From: Hemibagrus wyckioides
Lineage: Eukaryota; Chordata; Actinopteri; Siluriformes; Bagridae
Assembly (NCBI RefSeq): GCF_019097595.1
Contig: NC_080729.1
Location: 1,421,917-1,485,916, forward strand
Reading direction: 5' to 3'
DNA length: 64,000 nt
How positions within the stretch are numbered: the first letter of the stretch is position 1; each line of letters begins with the position of its first letter. Shown here piece by piece: positions 25,410 to 37,142 of the stretch. Below the pieces are notes generated by a model. It had not been told where the DNA came from. It did not search any database and saw only the letters and a program-made list of their open reading frames with translations. The position numbers were made by a program, and so were the translations under genes.

Positions 25410-26360
25410 AGGTCAGCAATGGCAGTTAGGTCAGCGGGCAGGGCTAAATCTAATTACAGCGTAACTTTTGCCTTATTGAACCTTTCCCTAGTAATTTATC
25501 AATGTATCTGAGGTAAATGTTGTTATTTCTGACAGGTTTGTCATGTTTGTTTTTTCACTGCTACATCCTAGCTTGCTAAACATAAACATAAAGTGTAATT
25601 GTGGCCTTATTGAGCCTTTTTCAAGTAGTACCAATACATCTGCGGTAAAAGTTAATATTTCAGACTAGTTTATAATCTTCCTAGTCACTGCAACATGCTA
25701 GCTAGTTGCAGTCAAATTGTTAGCTTCAATCATTGGTACGTTCCTTGTTATGGAGGTAGTGATGGATTGAGTTGGTGGACAATGTTAAATGTAATTAAAG
25801 CGTACTTGTTGGCCTTATTTAGCCTTTTCCTGCTAATATAACAACACATCTGAGGTAAATGTTGATATTTCTGATCCATTTGTCATCTTCTTTTACTGCT
25901 ACATCCTAGCTTGCTAAATATAAGCATATAGTGCAATTGTGGCCTTATTGAGCCTTTTACAAGTAGTTTACTAATACATCTGAGGTAAAAGTTAATATTT
26001 TTAGGATCTTCCCACTGTCATGGCAGCATGCTAGCTAGCTGCAATCAAATTATTAGCTTCAATCATTGGTGAGTTCCTTATTATGGAGGTAGCGTTGGAG
26101 TTGGTGGACAATGTTAAATATAATTACAGTGTACCTTTTTGGCCTTATTTAGTTTTTTCCTAGTATAGACATATCTGAGGTAAATTGGTTTGTCCATCAC
26201 CAGGTGATTGGTTTGTCATCTTTCCATGGTCACTGTCACAGTCTGTGTAGCCAGCTAGCTAATATTTTCTGTCATTGGTTAGTTTTTCAATATAGGGGAA
26301 GTGTAATTATGGTTTATCAACAGATCTGAGGTAATTTTTTTTTATTTCTGACTGGATTGT
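25410..26360. repeat. Diverged tandem repeat, about six degenerate copies
   Basis: The block 'ggccttattgagcctttt' followed by 'tacatctgaggtaaatgtt' and then 'gctagcttgc' recurs at about 25470, 25605, 25810, 25945 and 26135, with shorter echoes to about 26330. Spacing is 130 to 200 bp and divergence is considerable, so this is an old array. It lies in an inferred intron. Confidence 0.75.
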
Positions 26361-29300
26361 CATCTTTTCTTTGTCTTTCTTAGCTTTAACCATTTGTTAG
26401 AGTATACACAGTGACCAATTCAGGGTCACCATTTGAATTCCACAGGAGTGGAATTATGATATGGAATCTTTATGTAAACATGATGAATAAACAGTTTTCT
26501 ATAGAGTGTATATGCTCGATGTGTAGGATATGATGTATAGTAGATCATATGATGAATGAAAACTCCCATTTCCTCAGTCCATTTGACGGATAAAAGTTTC
26601 CCAAGAGGAATCAATCAGGTCTTAAATCAATGTTGTTCCAGGTTTCCAGCTAGTAGCTAGCTTTGAAACATTTTCTCTAATCTGTATTCACTACAGCCCA
26701 GCAATTGATTTCCTTTTATCAGAAATGTTTGCTGTGTACGCACTTGCACAAATATGGCAGCATATGTCAGGTAAAGGTGAGGATAATTGCTAGCTTCACC
26801 CGCCATCAGATTGCTGTGTTGGTGTTGAGTTAACACAGGGGGCATGCCAACAGAGCACGCCTCCGAACTTCGTCCCCTGTCGAGCAACTGGCGAATGAGA
26901 GCGACAGCGCTAAATCATTTTATTACCACATCTTATCTGACTCACTGTTGTGTCCCGATTGATAAACAGTGGCAGAACGACGCACGGTGGCATTATTTAT
27001 GGTACTTTTTATCTTTTGCTGCAGCTGTAAAGGTGGAGTACGTGTGTAATCGCAGCCCGGGGTCACGTTAAGAGTGGTGTCATGCCAGAAGCTGGATTAT
27101 TTTCAGCACAGCATGCGGTTAAAACGACCACCTCAGCAATGACTCCAGCGAACGCTGACCCTTTTTAGCCTTCTATTTCACTGCGAGCATATTGAAGTGT
27201 TTTAATTTACATGCTATTACTAAAGAACAAAGCTGACCTCGTTGAAACGGACACTCATACCGGCTCGAAATTAACTCAAGTGCTGGTTAGCAAGTAAGAT
27301 ATTGTGTGTAAATGGCGGGCGATCCCCAGGCGCCGTGCGCAGCTAAGTGAATTTCAGCTCCTCACAATGACTGAAATTAAAATATGAACGGCCGAGTGAA
27401 AGAACGAGCCTTGCTCTATGGAGCCTTTCAGATTTGGCCACACAGAAGCCAGGAGGTTAAAAGTCTCCCCCTGACCTGGCAGGGTTGCTGGGAGACAAGC
27501 GGCGAGGGCTCTCTCCAAGCTGGCAGAGTTTACTCAGCAATCAAATGCTCATATTAAACACAGCGCAAGAGTCAAGAGCCACTCCAGACCGAGCATGTGG
27601 TGTTATCATGCTCTCGTGGCTCTATGGGCCATTTAAGGGTTACACGACACTAAACAAATCATATCCCAGAATCTCAAATAAAAAGTGCCGAGTGTAATGC
27701 AAGACACACCTGAGCTGGGGAATTGAGGTCCTCTGGATCATTCAGATATCCACTGTGCAAAAATGATAAATAAATTCTACAGTTTGGAGAACTTCTGCAG
27801 TCTTCACAGTTTGCTGAAATATCTAAAATGGGTCTACAATTTATCTGCAGAACCTTATATAATATATATTTAGAAATGTTTGGAAATCAATGATTCAATC
27901 TCATCCACTGATACGCTGAAGCAGAAGGCAAAATAAACATTGAAGATTTACTTTTGCACAGTAAGGAAAGGTAAAAGCTACCAGTTTCATGCAAACCGCC
28001 TACTCAAATCTCCTCAAAGTGCACTGAGATGTAGTTTCTATATAAACATTTAGCATATTTTATGTTTGGTCTCTTTTTCTTTTTGGTCACATTAGCATCA
28101 CGCTCAGGTACGAGGTGTGGCCTGGAGTTCTGTGGAAGGATTACATGTTAGAAATTATTTTTATGTTTATAAAGGAAACACGTGATTTGTTTATTTACTT
28201 TTTTTTGTAAAAATTTGATCAAAAAACAAAACAAAACTGGTAGCTGTGTGAATTTGTAAAGCACATGCATTAAACAAAAGACGTTTTTGCCCCTAAAACT
28301 CTGCAGCTTCCAGCGTTCCACTCTATCCTCGCTAAGTGCGTTAATGTCAGCTTCATAGACTCAAAGACACGCTATCATCAGTGTCAATGTCTTTTCTGCT
28401 CCAAACCCGAGAACACAGAGGTTAATGTTGGGGAGCAGGTGGTGTCCAAACAAATCTCCTGTGCAGGAGCCCTGGTTGAAAACCACTAATAAAGACATCC
28501 TTATGTCATTTCAATCTGCAGTGAATGGCATTGTCCATATTTAGTGTCGAAGTTCAGAGTGCCACCTATTCAATCCAGCCCACCTTTTGTTGAACGGCCT
28601 CTTTTGTGCGGTGCCTGACAAACTCAATGTGAAGGTCTACCGCAGAGGTTATGCATAAAAATGTAAAACGAAAAAATGACTTTTTTTTCCTCCCCTCCAC
28701 ATTATTTTTGGTGACTTTGATCAATGGGGCAGTGAATGTGTAGCGGTTGCTGGAGGGCCGGTGTGCTCAGCTGGGTGTTCGCTTGGCCTCTGTGAAAAAT
28801 TTGGGCTTTCAGATTGAAACTGGCCTTCCACGAGACAAAGCCAGCGATCTAAAGCACCACCGGCTGACCACTGCGCTGCCTGTCTGAAAAGCCTCGCTAC
28901 TGTAGATAAATGTGCGTGGGGGTTCAAACAGGTTCATTTATTTGGACGAAACTAAGTTATTCATGAGAGTAATTCGCCACAGTGAAATGGATGGAGCCGA
29001 GGAAGTGATAGATCATAGATAATTAGGCAGCTATGGGTACAGCTTTTGTACACTTTGCCTTGACAATAAAACAGCTTGAGAGCGGTATGATAAGGTTTTG
29101 TTAGATTTTTACAGATTTTATAGATGAATTTTGACTTTCAGCTCCGTGCCATTGAATCTCACACCAGGAAATTTATAATATTAATTAACCTGACAGGGCG
29201 GTGTCATGTGGCGCGACTCTGACCTCACCGCAGAATCCTCGTATCTTAATTCTCACTTAGCGTCTCAAAAAATCTTTCCCTAGACAAGCTTTCTTTGCTT

Positions 29301-30295
29301 GTTCTCTCGAAGACAAAAAAAAAAGTTTGTCGTGTTACAGAGAACCAACAAACTGTCCTGAAAACGTTTGGAAAAAGTTTTAACACTGGAGACTCCTTCC
29401 ATAAATGTAACAAACATCTCCTTAAGGGAATGCAAACTATATGTATTCATTAATTAAAAGAAATAGATCTTAAAATAAAAATCTGTAATTTGTCATAAAG
29501 TATGGAATCAGAACATTTTTAGATTTCTCTGTACACTAAAAATTCTTAAGAAAGTTTGATTGAGAGCAGAGGTCAGTCCTGGAACAGTAGGTTAATGCTG
29601 TCTATCTGATCAACCTGGGATTTTGTTTGGAGAACATAAAGATCTCATTTCCCTTCAGACAGGCAGGTGAAGGCTGTCACTGTGTACCGATATGGGGTCA
29701 CACCCACGCTTCCTGTCCACCCACAGTGTCCCGGGGAGGCCAAGACTTTCACTGTGCATCACTGGGATCAATCGGACACTTAACCCTTTACATTTCCAGC
29801 ACTAATGCCTTAAAAAGAATGCTGGGGAAATGATTTTTTGGTCCTGAGTTGAGATCAGTTTTGCCTATAATGCATCACATCTCCTCAGCATTTCTGGTGG
29901 TCATTTAAGTTCTACTGTAACCAAAGACGGTTAATGACAAAGTATGTGTCAATGTGAGACAATCCATCAGCAGGAGGATGGTGAACTCACGGGACAGCTA
30001 GAAATACGGGAACGGTGAAGGAGAAAAGTGAACAAAACAGGAAAAAATGATTTGATGACAGAATCTTCATTCATCGCAGGTCTATCAGTAGCAGACCTTC
30101 ATCGTATAATCTGACATTGAAAAACACTCTGTCACACCGACTGATAGAAATTTCAGACGAGATTTTATCGTGCTTTTGAACAGAGATATATTTCCCTGAC
30201 CATGACCACTATTTTTCAGTACTTTTTCAGAACCATCAGACTGGCCACAGGCATTGCAGTACTTCATTCTTCAGTCGTTATCTTCTTCTCCACAG
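26361..30295. other. Putative intron with possible regulatory blocks
   Basis: No exon I can defend. About 26850-27720 and 28300-29080 are complex, non-repetitive and rich in short transcription-factor-like words (for example TTATGCATAAAAATGTAAAA at about 28648). A good acceptor at 29727 (TTCCTGTCCACCCACAG) opens a frame but lacks a donor. Part of a reversed copy of the dispersed repeat lies near 29330-29410. Confidence 0.35.
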
Positions 30296-30355
30296 ATGAC
30301 CAAACAGGAAATGAACAGAGACATCGACTCCATCGAACACTCGCTCCAGAACGAG
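30296..30355 (+). CDS. Coiled-coil exon of the plus-strand gene
   Basis: A 60-base exon, phase 0 in and 0 out, with acceptor TCTTCTTCTCCACAG and donor CGAG|GTGAGG. It encodes MTKQEMNRDIDSIEHSLQNE, a 20-residue amphipathic helix. Nearly every third position is C or G, unlike the surrounding AT-rich DNA. It is the most convincing single exon of this gene. Gene order (next to ptf1a and convergent with it) suggests a C10orf67-type protein; I cannot confirm that by sequence. The role of such proteins is not established here. Confidence 0.62.
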
Positions 30356-31080
30356 GTGAGGCCCTCGACACACACAGCACGCGTTCATGCTGTTATCTGA
30401 CACATTTCAACTTGGCCTGGCCGTAGCCGGACGGTTACGGGTCACGACCTCTCGGGCGAAGGACAGTCCAGTCATCAGCGGCGATATCAGAGCGCTAAAG
30501 TAAAGCGAGAGGATAAGGAGCACACGCCGAGTCTCAGCGCTATCGATCAGAGCCATGACGCCGTGGTTAAAATACAACCATCCACACGGCAGCACATCCG
30601 TCAAGCACAGCCTTTTTAACTCCGCCCCCTTCTTCTCAGCAGGTCTTACTCTTCATCTCTTCATCTGAAGCTTGCTGAACTGTGATTTCTATAATACATG
30701 GAAATAATTTCTCTTTAACAGGCAGCCCGGCACGCTGCTTCTAACTAATTGTCTTACTCTTTTAGTATTATTCTTTTTAGTTATCTCAGACAGGAACGCT
30801 ATCACTGCTACCGTTTCCTTTCCTTATCAAAATAATGCTCCTGACGGAGCAAGGCATTATCTGTAAGGTTTGCTCAGCGTGTGCTATCAGGGTCGCCCAG
30901 ACATTAAGCATTCATAACCCCCTCCTGCTTCTGGCACTTTCCATTCATACCTTGGGAAAAGGAGTGTTATAGAGAGGATGGCAGTGTGGACATGGTGTTG
31001 GAAGTTCTCGCTCTCGTCGTGGTGCTCAGAGCGTTTGGAATGCAGCAGGCAGCTGACCTAACACACTGGCAGGCTGGAGT

Positions 31081-31123
31081 GGGTGAGGGGCTCGGGGGTG
31101 GGGTGGGGGGTGGTGTTGGGGGG
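31081..31123 (+). other. G-rich run, possible G-quadruplex
   Basis: Six runs of three to six G within 43 bases, separated by one to seven bases. This meets the usual pattern for G4-forming DNA. Confidence 0.6.
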
Positions 31124-31359
31124 CTGAATGGCAGCTCCACAATAGGTCCTGTTTAAAGTCCACTTCATAAAGGAGCCTCCACACTGTAGTGGCCAGTGTC
31201 TGTGGCCAAGTGTGTGCAGCCTTCTTATCTCAGTCTAAACCTCCTGGAGCTCTGACTCTGGTACGGACAACATTCGCCACAATTCCATAAATATACATGA
31301 CATTTAAAAGAATTATAGATTGTATTCTTGTAGTTAATGTGACAGAAATAAGTATTATT

Positions 31360-31595
31360 TATTGTCCTGAACCTGTTACGAAGCACTCACACTGGAGACT
31401 CCTCACCCTATATGTTACATAAACAAGTCCCTCTGATCGTGCTGTTACTATAGAAATGATAATGTATTAAACAGAACGAGTGCATTAATTAATAACAATC
31501 CTGTGATTTGCAGTTGCGCTACTGACCAATCACAATGCAGAAATCAGCAGAGCATCAGAGTATAAGTGATGATATTGCATTAATAACATGTTGTG
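31360..31595 (-). repeat. Dispersed MITE-like repeat copy, reversed
   Basis: It carries the reverse complement of the blocks at 20036-20300: 'cactggagactcctcaccct', 'gctgttactatagaaatgat' and 'ctgaccaatcacaatgcaga'. Confidence 0.6.
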
Positions 31596-32583
31596 ATTAG
31601 TCATTTTTCAGTCCTGGTCCTAGAGTCGTCATCTGCTGCTTCCTTCCTCAGTAATAGACGTTTGAGCCTCATGAAGGATGTGCTAATGAGCTAATGATTG
31701 AGAAGAGACTGAAGAAGCAGTTCTCTGTATAGATTTAATTGCTGTGTAAATTGGCCGCCATGTTGTTTCTGGCTGGAGCTGTGACAGCGTGGTGGTGAAG
31801 TGAAAACACTGACGCTGATGTTTAATTATCTCTCCAGTAAACGAGTTAGTGTTTCTGCACTGAGGTCAGGGCTGAAATCTTCATTAGTGTCCTCGTTCAG
31901 TGGGCAGTGTCAGGCCGCTTCACCCCGTCCACTGTTTTATTACCACAAACAAACACGACGCCTACCCCTTTTCTGCACACAATGGGCTTTTAAGAGCTCT
32001 TCCTTTCACTCTTTTTGTGCAAGAAACAAAACAAAACCCAGCAATAAAGCCCAACCTGACACCCTTTTTTGTCTTGCGTTAGACGAACAACACATTCACT
32101 GACCACTCTCACTTCGAGACACCCTAAAGCCCTCCCTCTGGCCTTTTGGATGTCTGAGCTGACCCGGGCTGACCCGACCTTCACACTCATATGAGCCAAC
32201 ACACTCAATCAGGCAGCACCACTTGACTCAAAGCTCTGTGATCGGACACGCCACAACGAGTGGACGTTCGGCTTTGTGTGTTGCCCAGTGACGTAATGGC
32301 GCAGAAATGATACGCCGTCACTGATGTCTGGAAATGGATTGACGGTGGCGTTTCAACAGCCCTATGAATAATCTTAACGATTAGATAAAAGATGCACACA
32401 GAGGAAATCATGAAATTAATTGAATTAATGAATGATATCGAATCTGATTGGTCAGAATGTAACCACATGAATAGAACACTATAATGTGATATAAATCACA
32501 TCAGGACGTGCAAATTCATTTCGTCAGAGGAAATAAATGAATGTTGGGGTTTTAACAGTAACTTTACACATCCCTTTGTGAAG

Positions 32584-32613
32584 AAAAGAAGAAGAAGAAG
32601 AAGAAGAAGAAGA
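32584..32613. repeat. (GAA)n microsatellite
   Basis: About nine GAA units. In one frame they precede ESVEEAEQEKLL, which looks coding but has no good acceptor upstream. Confidence 0.85.
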
Positions 32614-32664
32614 AAGTGTGGAAGAGGCTGAACAGGAAAAGCTGTTGAGATTCTGTTTGCTCAG

Positions 32665-32706
32665 GACATCAGACTGAAAGCCCAAGCAGGAGCGGTCCCA
32701 CAGAAG
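32665..32706 (+). CDS. Weak candidate small exon of the plus-strand gene
   Basis: The acceptor TTCTGTTTGCTCAG (ends 32664) and donor AAG|GTGCGC enclose 42 bases, phase 0 in and out, encoding DIRLKAQAGAVPQK. Because it is phase-neutral it could sit between the exons at 30296 and 35208 without changing the frame. The open frame continues past the donor as KVRMLQGKLGTHIPE, so the true boundaries may differ. Confidence 0.3.
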
Positions 32707-33627
32707 GTGCGCATGCTTCAGGGAAAACTGGGAACTCACATTCCAGAGAGGGAATTATTCCTCTTTTTCCAACATGGAGATCATATAGCAATCACTTAGG
32801 ATTTTGTTTATTTTATGATCACAGAAATTGACACAAGATCAAGCAAACTCCACAATATTCGGCAGATCTTGCAATGTTTCAAAATTACCTCTGCAGATTT
32901 TCTGCAGATTTGGGTTGAAATGCGTCATGTGACATCACAACACGCGCACAGCTGCAGTCCATTCACGTGTGTGAACATGAATACAGCTCTCAGAGAAAGT
33001 CTGTCTCACTGGGAGGAGCTTAAAAGAAGAATCCTGCACTTGTGATTTTACCAATTCATGTAGTTTTCTGCAAAAAAGCACAAAATTACGAAATGCAGAA
33101 CTCTGCATTGCACATTTAAAAAAAAAAAGCTGATAAAGGGTCTGATTAAAGGATTCAAGCAGTTAGAAAGTGTTATGGTACGTTGTGGGAATGGAGGGTG
33201 GTTGTGTATGGGGTACAGGGTGTGATTTAAAATTTTAAGAACTTTCATTGATGTGTGTGTGTGTGTGTTGTAGGGGGTAATGCCCTAATTAGCCAGGTTA
33301 TGCTAGCTGGTCCTGTAATCTTTCACTCATTATTAGCAATGTGAATGTTTCACAGTGCCACTCTATTCTCAAAAGCATCATATAACTCAAAAGCGTCAAA
33401 TCAATCAGAAATATTAGACAAATGTTTGACTCCTTTACTTTCTCTTGAGGGTCCTGATCTAAAAGAGCTGGAGAAACAGAGAAATGCAGAAACAGCCCAT
33501 TCACATAGACTCGGCTACAGAGACAGATGGATGGAGATGGAGATGGTGATGGATCACAAGCAGGGGAAGCAGTTTGAGATTCTCAGAAAGACATTTTTAC
33601 ACCACGTCAGAACTGAGATGCTGAGTT
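32707..33627. other. Putative intron
   Basis: No supported exon. A short GT run sits at 33252-33269. A 97-codon plus frame at 33345-33638 has no splice or domain support. Confidence 0.35.
33252..33269. repeat. (GT)n microsatellite
   Basis: Short GT run. Confidence 0.8.
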
Positions 33628-33770
33628 CTGGATTCTGATTGGTCAGAAGGTGTTGATTAATTCTCTCTAACAGCAGCTCTGACGGTAGTGCAGGTTTATA
33701 TTAATGCTCTGATACCTAATTGTTTCCATAGCAACAGCTCATTCACAGAGACTAATACAGCAGATGATGC
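33628..33770 (+). repeat. Dispersed MITE-like repeat copy
   Basis: 'ttctggattctgattggtca', 'cagcagctctgacggtagtg' and 'catagcaacagctcattcac' appear in the same order as in the copy at 20036. It abuts a second Tc1-like fragment. Confidence 0.7.
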
Positions 33771-33811
33771 CTGATTATTATTATATATCTTTCTATAAAA
33801 CATAAGGTTCT

Positions 33812-34072
33812 TTCAACCCCATAGAACACCTTTGGGGTGAATTAGAGCGGAGACTGCAAGCTAGACCTTCTCGTCCAACATCAGTGCCTGACCTCACAAA
33901 TGTGATTCTAGAGGAACGGTCAAAAATTCCCATAAACACACTCCTAAACCTTGTGGAAAGCCTTCCCAGAGGAGTTGAAGCTGTTATAGCTGTAAAGGGG
34001 CGGGACAACTCCATATTACATTCATGTGCAGGTAAAGGCAGATGTCCCAAAACTTTTGCCATTATAGTGTAT
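33812..34072 (+). mobile_element. 3' fragment of a second Tc1/mariner-like element
   Basis: The translated strand begins NPIEHLWGELERRLQARPSR, the third catalytic block and C-terminal tail of a Tc1-like transposase. It ends near an inverted-repeat-like 'tgtcccaaaacttttgccat'. The 5' nine-tenths of the element are missing. The family differs from that of the copies at 7613-15289 (third-block E retained, different terminal sequence). Confidence 0.75.
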
Positions 34073-35207
34073 ATCAGTGTATTATTTTATGTAATCTAAC
34101 ACTGTTATGCTTTAGACTTTTTTTTTTTACAGTGAAGTGTAATGAAGCATTATAACGTTACATTACTGAAGACATTGTCAGTCTTATTATTGGTGTAACT
34201 AGTAGGAGAATAAATTAAAATAAATAAATAAGTCATAGCTCTGAAAAATGTCGGGAACAGCTTCTTGCTGTTCTTTTGATTCTTTACCTAATTTATAAAA
34301 CACTGCGCTGTCTTCTTATAAAATATTAACGACCATCAATAAAATTTCAGGATTTAATAAAGCTAGTGTCAGATCCAGCTAACTGATTGATACGCTACAG
34401 TTTCTACATCTAATCCTCGTTTAGATACACGGTGGGTCACGTGATAAATATGAGATTAGATAAGACTAACTATACTGTTATATACAGAGTTTGAGTGATC
34501 CTTACAGAGCCTTGAGTGATGTAGTGCAAGAAAGAGAAAAGGGATATGGATTAATTTAATCCAAGACAGAAGAGAAAGATAGAGATATCACGCACCGCCT
34601 AAACGCTGTGAAACAGAAAGTTCTGTAGGAGAAGCGGTGATACACGAGTATGTGTTTAGGGAACAGCGTCTGCATTCATGTGGAAACACTCAAGATCTTC
34701 TGTCTGAAAGCATCAAATTAAGGAACAGCATTTAAGCTCTTTAAACTCGAATGCGTTCTCATTACGAGCCGCGTATTGAGCTAGCCGAGGCACCGCGTGT
34801 CACTACAAATGAAGCGTGCACCTGTAGCTTGCCACAAACACACATCAGAGGTTAACACAGATCAGATTTTAACAGGTGCAAGGTTATTAGGCCTCTCCAT
34901 CCGGCCCTTAATTGCCTCCAGCTGATGAATATGCATAGGTTTGTGCTGTGTCTGTGTGCTGGGGTTTTGTGATACGCGGCTCTCCACGTGGCTTTGTGTG
35001 AGAGTGAGAGAATAAACCCTACATCACCTTATTCTGTCAGGGCAGCCCCGTGCCCCTGTGTCACCTGTTACGGCGAGGGGGACGGCGTAAACGAATCCGA
35101 CTGAAGTACGGAGCGGCGTAAACACAGGAGGTTCAGTGTCTTGTGTCTGTTTTATCTCAGACATGCTATCGAGAAAAAAGTTGCTTTAATGCGGCCTGTT
35201 GTTCCAG
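34073..35207. other. Putative intron
   Basis: No gene or repeat recognised. About 34620-35000 is complex non-repetitive sequence that could be regulatory. Confidence 0.35.
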
Positions 35208-35304
35208 GAACCCTCAGTCAGTGAGAGGCTGTTTGACACGTTTATCTCCACGCACACTAATAATCTGATTATCATCTCATTTTCAGAGCCCGTCTACTTC
35301 GTTC
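35208..35304 (+). CDS. Candidate exon of the plus-strand gene
   Basis: The acceptor GCCTGTTGTTCCAG (ends 35207) and donor GTTC|GTAAGA enclose 97 bases. In phase 0 the frame is open and reads EPSVSERLFDTFISTHTNNL and then IIISFSEPVYFV, with one base left over. Phase 0 in and 1 out is exactly what is needed between the exon at 30296 (ends phase 0) and the one at 45300 (starts with two bases of a codon). That agreement is the main support. A second acceptor inside it at 35287 is an alternative start. Function unknown. Confidence 0.42.
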
Positions 35305-37142
35305 GTAAGACGACGTAAACTGCGAGTTTTCACCCAATTAATGAGATTTCACACAATTTGGATTTTAACGCTAATAATGTGCTCGAAGATAATCAACAAT
35401 TAAGTCTGAACATTTACGTACATGACAGGACTGAGAGGAAGTTTTACGTCGAGATCTCGGGCGCTTGCCTTCTGAATAGACGAGTTAGAGGCGATCGGGT
35501 CAGTGCTGGAGGCTAGTCCTAGCTTCACCAAATCAACCTGAACAAACCACGACAACCAGTTAGCCTTGTTGCTCGGAATCATAAAGCGTTTACTCCACCT
35601 GATTAGCTTTCTTGTTCAGCTTACTACATTAACATTGCCATGACCTCTGCTAGCCCTGTGTTAGCGCCTGACCTTTTCCACAACATAGAGCCAGAACTGT
35701 CCCGCTTTCGCGCCCTGTAATCTCTCCTTTTTGCCTGTTTATTGATTTCTTGATGATCGGGATCTCGGCTAATGAGCTCAGCGGTCAGGATGGAGATAAC
35801 CGCACGCCTTAATTCCCTCGGTCAATACAGAAGCTCTCAGACGGGAAAGGCTGATGCACAGATGCTAACAAATTAATCTGCTAGATTACGTCGCTGTCCT
35901 GTGCACAGATTCTGTAGCAGAGACAATAGACGAGTGTCCCTTTCCCCCGGAGCCGTGCGCTAAAATCCATCAGCTATCTGCAAGGCAAAGGACAAGCAAG
36001 CGTACAGAGTTTCTTGAACTTTCTATAACAGATGGGGGAAAAAAGGCAGAGAGGTTAATGAAGTCGGAGTAAAAACGTAGAATATTGAACATTAGCTTCA
36101 GCTCAAGAGCAGAAATTTATCTCAGGATTGTCTCTCAATTATTTTTATTTTTCATTTTCCATCATCATACATTGAATTTTAATGAAATAAAGGGCTCTAA
36201 AGTTTCCAAAACTATTACAATTATAATTAAATATCTTTATTTAAGACTAGTCCATTCACAGTGTTTATGAGTTTATTAGATTTACTGATCAAGTGAGCTA
36301 GTTCATAGTTAGAAAAAAAACATTCAGTGGCAAATGAGGATTTAAAAAAAATAAAATACTGTATGTCTTAATAAATAGAACAAAAAATATATATTCTGAT
36401 AAGTGAAGTGCAATTTTAAAAAAATTATATTTAATCATAATAGTAAAGAATAATGAGAATTATAAAATGGGAATTTCAGTTTTTCCTTGTGATAAAATAA
36501 ATAAATAAATAAATAAATATTAATTAATTAATAACATTTAGTAAATTATACATTTAGTAAATTATAAATGAATAATAAAGTAATATATTTATATAAATTA
36601 GTACATAATAAATAAATAAATTAGTTAATTAATTAAGAGAATTTTTTAAAAGCACTAATTTACCAGACCTGGATTTTTTTTTAGATTTTGTGTAAATAAT
36701 TTTCATGTCACATTATTATTATTTATTATTATTTTATATACAGCATTATATCATTCTTGTACATAAATGCCGGGTTGTAAAAAATGTTTTAGATTGATTC
36801 CCACATGTATATGGTATGAAGTGTGTATGATGTTGTAATTAAGCTGTGTACGTGTCAATGGGTCAGCGTGACTAACCAGCAGCGTGCCTGAGGACGAGAG
36901 TGAAAGGCAGGAGGAGGGGTAAAGAGCCGCTGGTCATCAGTTGAGGGGGTCTGGTCACTAACCTTTACACTTAACTATGGGAATGCAGCCTATACGTCAT
37001 CGTTGACACATGGGAATTGAGACACTGCAGATAATACAATAACATGGGGACAGAGACGGACAGCGACGTGGTCACTCACCAGATTAGATTTAATAACCCC
37101 TCACTGTGATCTGAGGGGATCTGAACCATGTCATCTCTGTAG
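35305..37142. other. Putative intron, AT-rich
   Basis: About 35400-36000 is complex unique sequence. About 36080-36760 is very AT-rich with short AAAT and ATTA runs. Nothing else recognised. Confidence 0.4.

Larger units (their letters stand above)
30356..32664. other. Putative intron
   Basis: It contains the G-rich run at 31081, a reversed copy of the dispersed repeat at about 31360-31595 and short open frames without support. A GAA run lies at 32584. Confidence 0.4.

Noticed and set aside
29729..29830. Exon after the CCTGTCCACCCACAG acceptor
   Set aside because: Good acceptor, but no in-phase donor before the stop, and the sequence is not coding-like in codon use.
33345..33638. 97-codon plus-strand frame
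   Set aside because: No splice sites, no domain, runs into the dispersed repeat.
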